Shown here in pieces: positions 36,711 to 44,427 of a DNA stretch of 64,000 nt. Under the pieces are notes generated by a model. The model was not told the origin of the DNA. It saw only the letters and a list, made by a program, of their open reading frames with translations, and searched no databases. The translations under genes and the position numbers were made by a program. The stretch is from UMGS1663 sp963621995. Its GTDB lineage: Bacteria; Bacillota; Clostridia; TANB77; CAG-508. Numbering within the stretch: the stretch's first letter is position 1; each line of letters begins with the position of its first letter. The DNA lies in NCBI GenBank assembly GCA_963621995.1, contig CAVFFZ010000002.1, positions 62,001-126,000 on the forward strand, given 5' to 3'.

Positions 36711-36752
36711 ACTCATCTTATTAAACCAAAAGTTTAGCAAGGTGAGTTTATT
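36711..36752 (+). terminator. Terminator after the membrane protein pair
   Basis: ACTCATCTT (36711-36719) pairs with AAGGTGAGT (36739-36747) with one G-T pair, then TTATTTTA. It opens a 355-nt gap that further holds a promoter and a family 2 repeat fragment; 36753-36860 shows nothing recognisable. Confidence 0.7.
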
Positions 36753-36860
36753 TTAGCAATATGTGAAGTGAAAAAATAAGTACAATTCTGGGGGAAAAAT
36801 GTATTATTAAATGTAATTTAAAAGTTTTAAACCTAACAATTCAATAAAATAAAAAATTCG

Positions 36861-36889
36861 TTGACTAAATAATAAAAATGATATAAAAT
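36861..36889 (+). promoter_or_regulatory. Putative promoter for der
   Basis: TTGACT (36861-36866), 17 nt, TAAAAT (36884-36889). It lies 12 nt upstream of a family 2 repeat, so the repeat would be transcribed as the der leader. Confidence 0.5.
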
Positions 36890-36900
36890 ATGTAATGTAA

Positions 36901-36968
36901 AAAATACAGGAATGTTTAGCAAAGCATTGTTATATTCTAGGGAAGTTCTCTAAACTTTTCTAGAATAA
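36901..36968 (-). repeat. Family 2 intergenic repeat, copy 4 (partial, inverted)
   Basis: On the minus strand it gives TTCTAGAAAAGTTTAGAGAA, CTTCCCTAGAATATAACAAT, GCTTTGCTAAACATTCC and then stops; the ACACAAATTTT core and the closing hairpin are missing. It therefore contains only the first hairpin and linker. Confidence 0.65.
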
Positions 36969-37030
36969 AATAAAGGTTTATAGGTAAAACCTTATTAAAA
37001 ACCTAAATATATTAAATAAGGATACTTAAA

Positions 37031-38356
37031 ATGAGTAAACCAACAGTAGCAATAGTAGGAAGGCCAAATGTAGGGAAATCTACATTTTTTAATTATATAG
37101 TAGGAAAAAAAATATCAATAGTACAAGATGAGCCAGGTGTTACCAGAGATAGAATTTATGCAGATGCAACTTGGAAAGGTAAAACTTTTACATTAATAGA
37201 TACAGGGGGAATAGAACCAAAATCTGAAGATATTATTGTTTCACAAATGCGTGAACAAGCTAATATAGCAATAGATATTGCAGATGTAATAATATTTTTA
37301 ACAGATATAAAACAAGGTGTTACAGTAGCAGATAAAGAAATAAGCCTAATGCTTAAGAAATCTAAAAAACCTATTGTTTTGGTTTGCAATAAAGCAGACA
37401 ATTATGGAAAAACTTCTGACGATATATATGAATTTTATAATTTAGGTTTAGGAGACCCACATCCTGTTTCTTCAGTTAATGCAATAGGAATTGGAGATGT
37501 ATTAGATGCAATTTATGAGGAATTTCCTGAAACAGAAAAAGAAGAAGATGACGAAACTATAAAAGTTGCAATTATAGGAAAACCAAATGTAGGTAAATCT
37601 TCTTTAGTAAATCAAATATTAGGCGAAAATAGAGTAATAGTAAGTGATATAGCAGGAACTACTAGAGATGCAATAGATTCAAACTTTGAAAATGAGTTTG
37701 GCAAATATGTATTTATAGATACGGCAGGAATTAGAAGAAAATCTAAAATAGATGAACAAATTGAAAAATACAGTGTTATGAGAAGCCTTCTAGCAGTAGA
37801 ACGTGCAGATGTGTGTCTACTTATGATAGATGCAAATGAAGGTGTAACAGAACAAGACAAGAAAATAGCAGGAGAAGCTCATGAAGCAGGAAAAGCAAGT
37901 ATTATTGTTATAAATAAATGGGATGCATACGAAAAAGATGAACATAGTATGGAAAAATACAAAAAGCAAGTATATAGTGAGCTTGCATATTTATCTTATG
38001 CACCAATAATTTTTATATCAGCAAAAACAGGTCAAAGAGTTAATAAATTATTTGAATTAATAAATCAAGTGGCCAATCAAAATGCATTGCGTGTTTCAAC
38101 CGCAGTATTGAACCAAGTATTAAATGAAGCAATAGCAATAGTGCAGCCACCAACAGATAAAGGAAAGAGACTAAAAATTTATTATATGACTCAAGCATCT
38201 ACAAAGCCACCAACATTTGTTGTATTTGTAAATGATAAAAAATTATTCCATTTTTCTTACGAAAGATATTTAGTAAATCAAATAAGAAAAGAATTTACTT
38301 TAACAGGAACACCAGTAAGAATAATGGTAAGAGAACGAAAAGATAAAGAAGCTTAA
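37031..38356 (+). CDS. der: GTPase Der (EngA)
   Basis: A 441-residue ribosome assembly GTPase with two GTP-binding domains in series and a C-terminal KH-like domain. Domain 1 has the P-loop VGRPNVGKSTFFN, DTGG and NKAD; domain 2 has IGKPNVGKSSLVNQI, DTAGIRRKSK and NKWD. The KH-like part has KIYYMTQASTKPPTFVVFVN. Length is usual. A family 1 repeat starts 5 nt after the stop. Confidence 0.96.
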   Translation: MSKPTVAIVGRPNVGKSTFFNYIVGKKISIVQDEPGVTRDRIYADATWKGKTFTLIDTGGIEPKSEDIIVSQMREQANIAIDIADVIIFLTDIKQGVTVADKEISLMLKKSKKPIVLVCNKADNYGKTSDDIYEFYNLGLGDPHPVSSVNAIGIGDVLDAIYEEFPETEKEEDDETIKVAIIGKPNVGKSSLVNQILGENRVIVSDIAGTTRDAIDSNFENEFGKYVFIDTAGIRRKSKIDEQIEKYSVMRSLLAVERADVCLLMIDANEGVTEQDKKIAGEAHEAGKASIIVINKWDAYEKDEHSMEKYKKQVYSELAYLSYAPIIFISAKTGQRVNKLFELINQVANQNALRVSTAVLNQVLNEAIAIVQPPTDKGKRLKIYYMTQASTKPPTFVVFVNDKKLFHFSYERYLVNQIRKEFTLTGTPVRIMVRERKDKEA

Positions 38357-38360
38357 ACTA

Positions 38361-38401
38361 AAAGGACATTTGGGGACGGGTCACTTTTGTCCTTTACATA
38401 A
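38361..38401 (+). repeat. Family 1 hairpin repeat, solitary copy
   Basis: The 35-nt hairpin (38361-38395) is identical to the ones at 23898 and 55419, and the tail ACATAAAAT is similar. It lies between der and plsY with no inverted partner nearby. Confidence 0.87.
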
Positions 38402-38471
38402 AATTGCTAAAAGGTTGAAAACTTGGAATTTTAGTTTAGCATAAAAATTAAATTTAAAGGAGAAAAAAATT

Positions 38472-39107
38472 ATGTTAGTTTATATTATTGTAGCAGTTAT
38501 TGCATATTTATTAGGAAGTGTTAGTTTTTCAGTAATAATTAGTAAAAAAATGGCGGGATTTGATGTAAGAGAAAAAGGCAGTGGAAATGCAGGCACAACT
38601 AATGTTTTAAGAAGTGTTGGAAAAAAAGCAGCAGTAATAACTCTTATACTTGATATATTAAAAGGAGTACTAGCAGTATTAGTAGCTTATATAGTTGGAA
38701 ATATAGTAAAAGAAGGTGTAGATAAAGCCCTATTAATTCAAATAGCAGGTTTATTAGTTATAGTAGGCCATACATTTCCAATCTTCTTTGGTTTTAAAGG
38801 AGGAAAAGGAATTGCAACAGCTTTAGGAGTATTGCTAATTACAAACTGGAATATTGGACTAATTTGCTTAGTATTTGCACTAGTACTAATGGTACTTACA
38901 AAAATGGTATCTTTAGGTTCAATATCAGCTGCAATATTATTTCCAGTACTAATTTTATTTATGCCACATACAGCATATTTAGTAGATGGAAATTATATTA
39001 TATATAGTATTTTAATCGCAGTTTTAGTTGTATTTAATCATAGAGCAAATGTAAAAAGATTATTAAATGGAACAGAAAGCAAGTTAGATTTTAAAAAAAT
39101 TAAATAA
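38472..39107 (+). CDS. plsY: Glycerol-3-phosphate acyltransferase PlsY
   Basis: A 211-residue membrane enzyme with five spans that transfers acyl groups from acyl phosphate to sn-glycerol-3-phosphate, the first step of phospholipid synthesis. All three signature loops are present: REKGSGNAGTTNVLR, GHTFPIFFGFKGGKGIATA and FNHRANVKRLLNG. gpsA, which makes its substrate, follows after 75 nt, so the pair forms a functional unit. Confidence 0.95.
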   Translation: MLVYIIVAVIAYLLGSVSFSVIISKKMAGFDVREKGSGNAGTTNVLRSVGKKAAVITLILDILKGVLAVLVAYIVGNIVKEGVDKALLIQIAGLLVIVGHTFPIFFGFKGGKGIATALGVLLITNWNIGLICLVFALVLMVLTKMVSLGSISAAILFPVLILFMPHTAYLVDGNYIIYSILIAVLVVFNHRANVKRLLNGTESKLDFKKIK

Positions 39108-39182
39108 ATTACCTTTTAAATATGGGCAAAAAAAGAAACACTATATATTCTAACTTTTAACTTTTATAGGGAGAAAAATAAA

Positions 39183-40166
39183 ATGAAAAATATAGCAATA
39201 ATAGGTAGCGGAAGCTGGGGAGTAGCATTAAGTATACATTTAGCAAAGCTAGGAAATAAAGTAAAAATATGGTCTTTTATGCAAGAAGAAGCAGATTTAA
39301 TAAACAATGAAAAAAAGTGCAAATTCTTACCAGAGGTAACATTACCAGAAGGAATATATTGTACAACTTCATATGAAGAGGCAATAAAAGATAGTGAAAT
39401 AATATTACATGTAACACCATCAAAATTTACTAGAAATACAGTAAAAGAATACAAAAAATATGTAGCAAACCAAACTATTGTAATATGCACAAAAGGCTTT
39501 GAAAAAGAAACATTATCATCATTAGATGAAGTATTTAAACAAGAAATACCAAATTTAAAACTTGCTGTTTTATCAGGACCAAGTCATGCAGAAGAAGTTT
39601 CTAAAGCAGTACCAACAGCAATGGTAATAGCATCTGAAAATGAAGAAATAGCAAATGAATTAAGAGACATATTTATGAACGAAAACTTAAGAGTATATAC
39701 ATCAAAAGATGTTAAAGGTGTAGAACTTGGCGGAGCATTAAAAAATATAATTGCATTTTGTGCGGGTGTTGCAGCAGGAATAGGACTGGGGGACAATACT
39801 TTTGCAGCATTAATTACTAGAGGATTATGTGAGATTTCAAGACTAGGAGTAGCTTTAGGAGGAAAATACGAAACATTTTATGGACTAACAGGACTTGGAG
39901 ACTTAATAGTTACATGTTTAAGTGAACATAGTAGAAACAGAACAGCAGGAAAACTTATGGGACAAGGAAAAACATTAGAAGAAGCAAGAAATCAAATAGG
40001 AATGGTAATAGAAGGTGTAGACAATATAGAAGTTGCATATGAACTTGCAAAAAGATACAATGTAGATATGCCAATAGTAAATGCAGTATATGATATGTTA
40101 TATAACAATTTATCACCAAAAGAAGGAGTAACGAGGTTAATGACTCGTGACAAAAAAGCAGAATAA
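39183..40166 (+). CDS. gpsA: Glycerol-3-phosphate dehydrogenase [NAD(P)+]
   Basis: A 327-residue enzyme that reduces dihydroxyacetone phosphate to sn-glycerol-3-phosphate for PlsY. It has the NAD loop IIGSGSWGVALSIHLA, LSGPSHAEEVSKAVPTA, the catalytic-lysine region GGALKNIIAFCAGVAAG and GLGDLIVTCLSEHSRNR. ATG 39183 follows AGGGAG. The stop is closely followed by a hairpin (40172-40199). Confidence 0.95.
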   Translation: MKNIAIIGSGSWGVALSIHLAKLGNKVKIWSFMQEEADLINNEKKCKFLPEVTLPEGIYCTTSYEEAIKDSEIILHVTPSKFTRNTVKEYKKYVANQTIVICTKGFEKETLSSLDEVFKQEIPNLKLAVLSGPSHAEEVSKAVPTAMVIASENEEIANELRDIFMNENLRVYTSKDVKGVELGGALKNIIAFCAGVAAGIGLGDNTFAALITRGLCEISRLGVALGGKYETFYGLTGLGDLIVTCLSEHSRNRTAGKLMGQGKTLEEARNQIGMVIEGVDNIEVAYELAKRYNVDMPIVNAVYDMLYNNLSPKEGVTRLMTRDKKAE

Positions 40167-40171
40167 TCACA

Positions 40172-40199
40172 CACAATTGGGGGACAGTCCCTAATTGTG
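40172..40199 (+). repeat. Hairpin after gpsA with a variant GGGGAC core
   Basis: CACAATT pairs with AATTGTG, and inside GGGAC pairs with GTCCC, giving a nearly continuous palindrome. The GGGGACAGTCCC core is reminiscent of family 1 but lacks the ACGGG part. It may act as the gpsA terminator, although no T run follows. Confidence 0.55.
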
Positions 40200-40243
40200 A
40201 AATTTAGACAGTTTTGGGGCAGAGCTAAGGAGAAACGAAAATT

Positions 40244-40681
40244 ATGAAATTAGTTATTCAAAGAGTAAAACATGCTAAGGTGGAAGTTGAAAACGAAATA
40301 GTAGGAAAAATAGGACAAGGCTTTCTTGTCCTTCTTGGAGTTGGACCAGAAGATACAAGAGAAACAGCAGATTATTTAGTACAGAAACTTATAAAATTAC
40401 GTGTATTTGAAGATAAAAATGATAAAATGAATTTTGCATTAAAAGACATAAATGGGGAACTATTAATAGTCTCTCAATTTACATTATATGCAGATTGTAC
40501 AGGTGGAAACAGACCAAGTTTTACATTAGCAGCTAAACCAGATAAAGCAAATGAATTATACGAGTATTTTATAAGTAAATGTGAAAAAGAAAATGTAAAA
40601 GTAGAACATGGAATTTTTGGGACAGACATGAAAGTGGAACTTTTAAATGATGGCCCAGTAACAATAATTTTAGAAAAATAG
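40244..40681 (+). CDS. dtd: D-aminoacyl-tRNA deacylase
   Basis: A 145-residue enzyme that hydrolyses D-aminoacyl-tRNA and glycyl-tRNA-Ala. It starts MKLVIQRVKHAKVEVE and has the active-site motifs SQFTLYADCTGGNRPSF and NDGPVTIILEK; the last corresponds to the conserved NxGPVT motif. ATG 40244 follows AAGGAG. It lies in the plsY-gpsA-dtd run and is closed by a hairpin. Confidence 0.94.
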   Translation: MKLVIQRVKHAKVEVENEIVGKIGQGFLVLLGVGPEDTRETADYLVQKLIKLRVFEDKNDKMNFALKDINGELLIVSQFTLYADCTGGNRPSFTLAAKPDKANELYEYFISKCEKENVKVEHGIFGTDMKVELLNDGPVTIILEK

Positions 40682-40688
40682 AAAATAA

Positions 40689-40726
40689 TTAACCTGTTTT
40701 TGGTAACGGAGCAAAAAACAGGTTAA
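40689..40726 (+). terminator. Bidirectional terminator with a family 1-like loop
   Basis: AACCTGTTTTT pairs with AAAAACAGGTT, flanked by ATT/AAT, around the loop GGTAACGGAGC. The loop differs by two bases from the GGGGACGGAGC complement of the glyS-leader hairpin. It separates the convergent genes dtd and the minus-strand gene at 40741. Confidence 0.75.
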
Positions 40727-40740
40727 TTATTTTTAAATTT

Positions 40741-41037
40741 TTAATATGGGAACCTTTCATATAAATATCGAATTAATTCATCAACATTATTTTCACTAAC
40801 ATTAATTAGAACATCTTTATCTAAACTTACCCACATATTAATTTTAAAATTATCTTTATTATCCACAAAAACCCCTATAATATCAGCCATTTCAATAGGA
40901 TTTTTATATAATTTTTTCCACTCTAATAAAGAAGATTTTTCTTCATCTATATTTATATTTGTTTTATTATAAAATCTATTTAAAAATTTGTAAATTTCAC
41001 CTTTTTCATTACTAAATAACTTTACAATTGTACCCAT
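40741..41037 (-). CDS. Uncharacterised 98-residue clostridial protein
   Basis: A small soluble protein of mixed helix and strand: MGTIVKLFSNEKGEIYKFLN, LEWKKLYKNPIEMADIIGVF, INMWVSLDKDVLINVSEN and a C-terminal DELIRYLYERFPY. I believe close homologues without known function are common in clostridia, but I cannot name a family. The frame is open 32 codons further upstream, but AAAGGAG at 41043-41049 (minus strand) fixes ATG at 41037. Its upstream neighbour on the + strand is divergent. Confidence 0.65.
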   Translation of the reverse strand: MGTIVKLFSNEKGEIYKFLNRFYNKTNINIDEEKSSLLEWKKLYKNPIEMADIIGVFVDNKDNFKINMWVSLDKDVLINVSENNVDELIRYLYERFPY

Positions 41038-41134
41038 CAAAAAATCTCCTTTTATAAATATTATAGAAAAAATTTTTTTATATATACTAGGAATAAATTT
41101 CAATTTTTTAGAAAAACTACAATTGAGGTGCAAT

Positions 41135-42067
41135 ATGAATAAAAAAATTTTTTTGATAATTTTTAGTATAGCAATAGTAATAATTTTTGTGGCTTATATA
41201 GTTACTTCTACAAATAATTATATAAAAAGCAATAATAAAAAAATAGAAGAAAAAACAGAAGAAGAAATAAAACAATTAGAGGAGAAACTAGTGGGAATGA
41301 TAAATAGTTTAAATAATATATCTTTTACAAATACAGTATTAAAGCAAACTAGTGAAAAAAGTTCGGAAACAAACTCTGATAACAATTCATCTAATAATTC
41401 TTCAGGCAGCTCATCAAATGATTCTAATAGTGGACAAAACAGCCAATCTTCAGGAAGTTCTAATGATAATTCAAATAGTATTAGCTCAAAAACAGAAGAA
41501 CAAGTAAAATATGAAATACAAAAAAATGACATATTATTAACAAATTTGTCTAATATAGACTGGGAATATATAAAAGCAAACACAGAAAGCATATATAATT
41601 TATGGGTTAACTTAATAGTAGACTTACATGAACTAGATGTAAATAATCAGGATATTTTAAATTTTAGTAATACATTGGACCAGGTAACATTAAGTGTAAA
41701 AGAAGAAAACAAGTATGCTTCAGTTACAAATTTAGTTAGTTTGTATTCTTATTTGCCAACATATGTAAATCAATTTTTAAATAATGAAAACGAGAAAAAT
41801 CTTTTTTTAACAAAAAATTGTGTATTAAATACGTATGCATTAATTGAACAGCAGAATTGGGATGAAATGAAGAAACAAACAGCAAGTGCTATAGAATATT
41901 TTTCAAATATTATGAACAATATAGAAAATAATGAAAGACAAAACAGAAATAAAATTACAAAAATCTATGTCCTTTTAAATGAATTATATTCTAGCATAGA
42001 TTTACAGGATAAAGAATTATATTATATAAAATATAGGAATACCATGGAAGAATTGCTAAACATCTAA
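41135..42067 (+). CDS. Membrane-anchored uncharacterised protein with Ser/Asn-rich linker
   Basis: A 310-residue protein. Residues about 4-25 form one membrane anchor or uncleaved signal helix. A coiled-coil-like acidic stretch follows (KKIEEKTEEEIKQLEEKLVG), then a low-complexity Ser/Asn/Gly linker (about residues 75-120), then a helical C-terminal domain, probably extracytoplasmic (YIKANTESIYNLWVNLIVDL; WDEMKKQTASAIEYFSNIMN). No family was recognised. TTG 41123 lies in frame upstream, but GAGGTG fits ATG 41135. A MITE-like element begins directly after the stop. Confidence 0.65.
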   Translation: MNKKIFLIIFSIAIVIIFVAYIVTSTNNYIKSNNKKIEEKTEEEIKQLEEKLVGMINSLNNISFTNTVLKQTSEKSSETNSDNNSSNNSSGSSSNDSNSGQNSQSSGSSNDNSNSISSKTEEQVKYEIQKNDILLTNLSNIDWEYIKANTESIYNLWVNLIVDLHELDVNNQDILNFSNTLDQVTLSVKEENKYASVTNLVSLYSYLPTYVNQFLNNENEKNLFLTKNCVLNTYALIEQQNWDEMKKQTASAIEYFSNIMNNIENNERQNRNKITKIYVLLNELYSSIDLQDKELYYIKYRNTMEELLNI

Positions 42068-42457
42068 AAAGGACATTTGGGGACGGGGCACTTTTGTCCT
42101 TTACATAAAGTAACAGTTATAATAAAAAACAAAAATCAAGATTTTGTATACAGTACAAACTACTACAAAATCTTGATTTTGTCATATTTATCTTTTACAG
42201 AAAGTTGTCAAACTTTCTTAGAATATAAAAACATATAAATTTTCAAAAAATGCTCGTTCAAGCTAAGTTGCGCAGAAATTATAAGCGAAATTTGTGACAC
42301 CCTTCCATTTAAAAAATGAACCCTTTCCACAAATTTCTTAATAATTTCTAGCTTACTTACTTTCAATCCGCTTTTTCTCAAATTAATATGTTTTTATTTT
42401 TTATTTAAATAGCACTTTATGTAAAGGACAAAAGTGCCCCGTCCCCAAATGTCCTTT
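42068..42457 (+). mobile_element. MITE-like element A with 44-bp terminal inverted repeats
   Basis: The ends are perfect 44-nt inverted repeats: 42068-42111 and 42414-42457. Each end contains the family 1 hairpin. The inside has a 17-bp hairpin (42132-42180) and a segment shared with element B at 55419-55614 (AAAACATAT, TTTTCAAAAAATGCTCG, TTCAAGCTAAGT, then TCAAATTAATATGTTTTTAT). Relative to B it carries extra DNA, including about 90 nt after GCTAAGTTGCG. There is no reading frame of note, so it would need a transposase in trans. It fills the 433-nt gap up to rnpB. Confidence 0.8.
42132..42180 (+). terminator. Strong hairpin inside MITE-like element A
   Basis: AAAATCAAGATTTTGTA pairs perfectly with TACAAAATCTTGATTTT (17 bp). 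It lies about 65 nt after the stop of the upstream gene and would end its transcript; the following bases are only moderately T-rich. Confidence 0.55.
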
Positions 42458-42464
42458 TTAAAAT

Positions 42465-42493
42465 TTGACATTTATAAATAAATGTATTAAAAT
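42465..42493 (+). promoter_or_regulatory. Sigma-A promoter for rnpB
   Basis: TTGACA (42465-42470), 17 nt, TAAAAT (42488-42493). Its expected start at about 42500 agrees with the 5' end of RNase P RNA deduced from pairing. Confidence 0.8.
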
Positions 42494-42500
42494 AAAAATT

Positions 42501-42848
42501 GTGAGTAAATTGAATAGTCGCGTATAGCAAGGTCGAAAGACAGCGTACGAGGAAAGTCCGGGCTCCATAGAGCAAAGGTGCAAGATAACGTCTTGTGAGG
42601 GTAACCTTAAGGAAAGTGCAACAGAAAATAACCGCTACGAGAGTAGTAAGGGTGAAAAGGCGAGGTAAGAGCTCACCGCTTCTATGGTGACATAGAAGGC
42701 CAGTGTAAACCCCATCTGGAGCAACACCGGGACAAGAAGGCTAAGATTGCTCGTCATCTTCTTAATCTGGTGGCTTTGAGCTACATAGTGATATGTAGAG
42801 TAGATAAATGACTATTCACGACAGAACCCGGCTTACAGATTTACTTAT
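42501..42848 (+). ncRNA. rnpB: RNase P RNA
   Basis: The catalytic RNA that matures the 5' ends of tRNAs. The universal cores are present: GAGGAAAGTCCGGGCTCC (CR I, about 42550), ACAGAAAATAACCGC, AAGGGTGAAAAGGCGAGGTAAGAGCTCACCG, and ACAGAACCCGGCTTA at the 3' side. GAGTAAAT (42503-42510) and ATTTACTT (42839-42846) form helix P1 and set the ends. Size is about 348 nt. A terminator follows immediately. Confidence 0.95.
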
Positions 42849-42856
42849 GATATATG

Positions 42857-42887
42857 AAAAACACTTGGTTTTAAGCCAAGTGTTTTT
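42857..42887 (+). terminator. Terminator of rnpB, shared with the minus-strand gene
   Basis: AAAAACACTTGG pairs with CCAAGTGTTTTT. T runs exist in both directions, and the minus-strand RluA-family gene ends 4 nt away, so it probably serves both. Confidence 0.9.
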
Positions 42888-42890
42888 CTG

Positions 42891-43776
42891 TTATAAAGAC
42901 ATTAAATCATCTGGAATACTTGCAATGTAAGTTACTTCTTTATTTGTAATTGGATGAACAAAACTTATTTTATATGAGTGTAATGCTTGTCTTTTTATAA
43001 AATCAGTATTTCCACCATATAAATCATTACCTAAAAGAGGATGACCTATATGTGCCATATGAACTCTAATTTGATGAGTTCTACCAGTTTCTAAAGTACA
43101 TTTAACAATAGAAATAGGGTATCCTTTTAAATTCTTCTCTTCTAAAACTTCATAATGAGTAATAGACTCTTGTCCATTATTTGCAATACATCTTTCGATA
43201 ATACTATTTTCTTTTCTAGCAATAGGAGCATTTATAATTCCGCTTCTTACAAGAAAAATGTCCCTCCACAATAGCAATATATTCCTTTTTGAATATATTA
43301 TCTTTCATTTGCTTAATTAAGCATTCTTGTATATATTCATTTTTAGCAAAAATAACTAAACCAGAAGTATCTTTATCAATTCTATTAACAGGTCTAATTT
43401 TCTTTTGCAATCCAATTTCATTGAAATAATAGCAAACGCCATTAGATAAACTGTCTTCATAATGAAGAATAGAAGGATGAACAGGAATTCCATAAGGTTT
43501 ATTTATAACTATGTAAGCTTCATCTTCATACACAATATCTAAAGGCATTTTAGTTTTAACAATATTTGAATTATCTTCTTTGTACGAAAAAGAAACTGAA
43601 ACTTTATCATTTTCAGTTAATTTATGTGAGACATTTGTAACACAATTATCTAAAAAAATAGAATTTTCTCTTTTTAATGTTACAAGCTGTCTATGAGAAA
43701 TATTAAATTTAGTAAGTAAAATATCTTTTACACATTTATTTGTATCATTTGGAGTTACAATATACTCTAAAATCAT
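42891..43776 (-). pseudogene. RluA-family 23S rRNA pseudouridine synthase broken by a frameshift
   Basis: The N-terminal frame (start 43776) gives an S4-like domain, DEAYIVINKPYGIPVHP and the catalytic RPVNRIDKDTSGLVIFAKN with its Asp, then KKEYIAIVEGHF. The C-terminal frame, shifted by one, continues with SGIINAPIARKENSIIERC, TGRTHQIRVHMAHIGHPLLG and RQALHSYKISFVHPITNKE, exactly the rest of the family. The switch lies near 43240-43262, around the sequence TTGTAAGAAGCGGAAT on the minus strand, where one extra base (or two missing) explains it. Total size would be near 290 residues. It may be a true lesion or an assembly error. Confidence 0.8.
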
Positions 43777-43843
43777 AATTTACCTCATCTAATCTTTTCA
43801 AGCTTGCCCTAAGAATACCGAGCTCTTTTGGAGTAATTTAACT

Positions 43844-44305
43844 TTAATAAATCACTTTTCCGTCTTTTTCATATTTTTCAAAAGTAGATATGCATTCATC
43901 TCTATCAATCTGTTTTAAAGTTATTAAATCGTCTTTGTTTCCTTTAAGGTATTCGTATATCAAATCATCACGAAAACCGATTTTTGCGGCATCCTCACGC
44001 GTACATGCATAGTATATTTCTTTTATATTAGCCCATATAATTGCAGATAAACACATAGGGCATGGTTCACATGATGTATATAATATATAATTTGACAAAT
44101 CATAAGTATGTAGTTTCTCACAAGCATTACGAATAGCCATTACTTCAGCATGAGCTGTTGGATCATTGTTTTTTAATACTTGGTTATGACCAGTTGCAAC
44201 AATATTTCCTTCCTTATCTGTAATTACAGCACCAAATGGACCACCATCATTTTTACCGCTTCCATTTTCAGCTTCATTTTTAGCAATTTCCATATATTTA
44301 TTCAT
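43844..44305 (-). CDS. guaD: Guanine deaminase
   Basis: A 153-residue cytidine deaminase-fold enzyme that turns guanine into xanthine. It has GGPFGAVITDKEGNIVATGHN, the zinc and proton-shuttle motif TAHAEV (His52, Glu54), and SCEPCPMCL (Cys82, Cys85). The pattern DAAKIGFRDDLIYEY near the end is shared with Bacillus GuaD and separates it from the tRNA adenosine deaminase TadA. ATG 44305 follows GAAAGGA on the minus strand. Confidence 0.88.
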   Translation of the reverse strand: MNKYMEIAKNEAENGSGKNDGGPFGAVITDKEGNIVATGHNQVLKNNDPTAHAEVMAIRNACEKLHTYDLSNYILYTSCEPCPMCLSAIIWANIKEIYYACTREDAAKIGFRDDLIYEYLKGNKDDLITLKQIDRDECISTFEKYEKDGKVIY

Positions 44306-44362
44306 AAAATCAATCCTTTCTACATGAGATATTGTACCACAAAGAAATTAATATTTCTACTA

Positions 44363-44391
44363 TTGTATAATAAGAATACATATATTATAAT
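44363..44391 (+). promoter_or_regulatory. Putative sigma-A promoter for the alpha/beta hydrolase
   Basis: TTGTAT (44363-44368), 17 nt, TATAAT (44386-44391), with a leader of about 30 nt. Confidence 0.55.
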
Positions 44392-44427
44392 TCGTATATA
44401 AGATAAATATGTAAAGGAGATTTTAGT

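Noticed and set aside
43216..43277. Programmed ribosomal frameshift in the RluA-family gene
   Set aside because: No slippery heptamer with downstream structure was seen, and this family is not known to use recoding; an indel is simpler.
43844..44305. tRNA adenosine deaminase TadA
   Set aside because: The NDPTAHAEV context and the DAAKIGFRDD segment match guanine deaminase better; TadA has a different C-terminal half.
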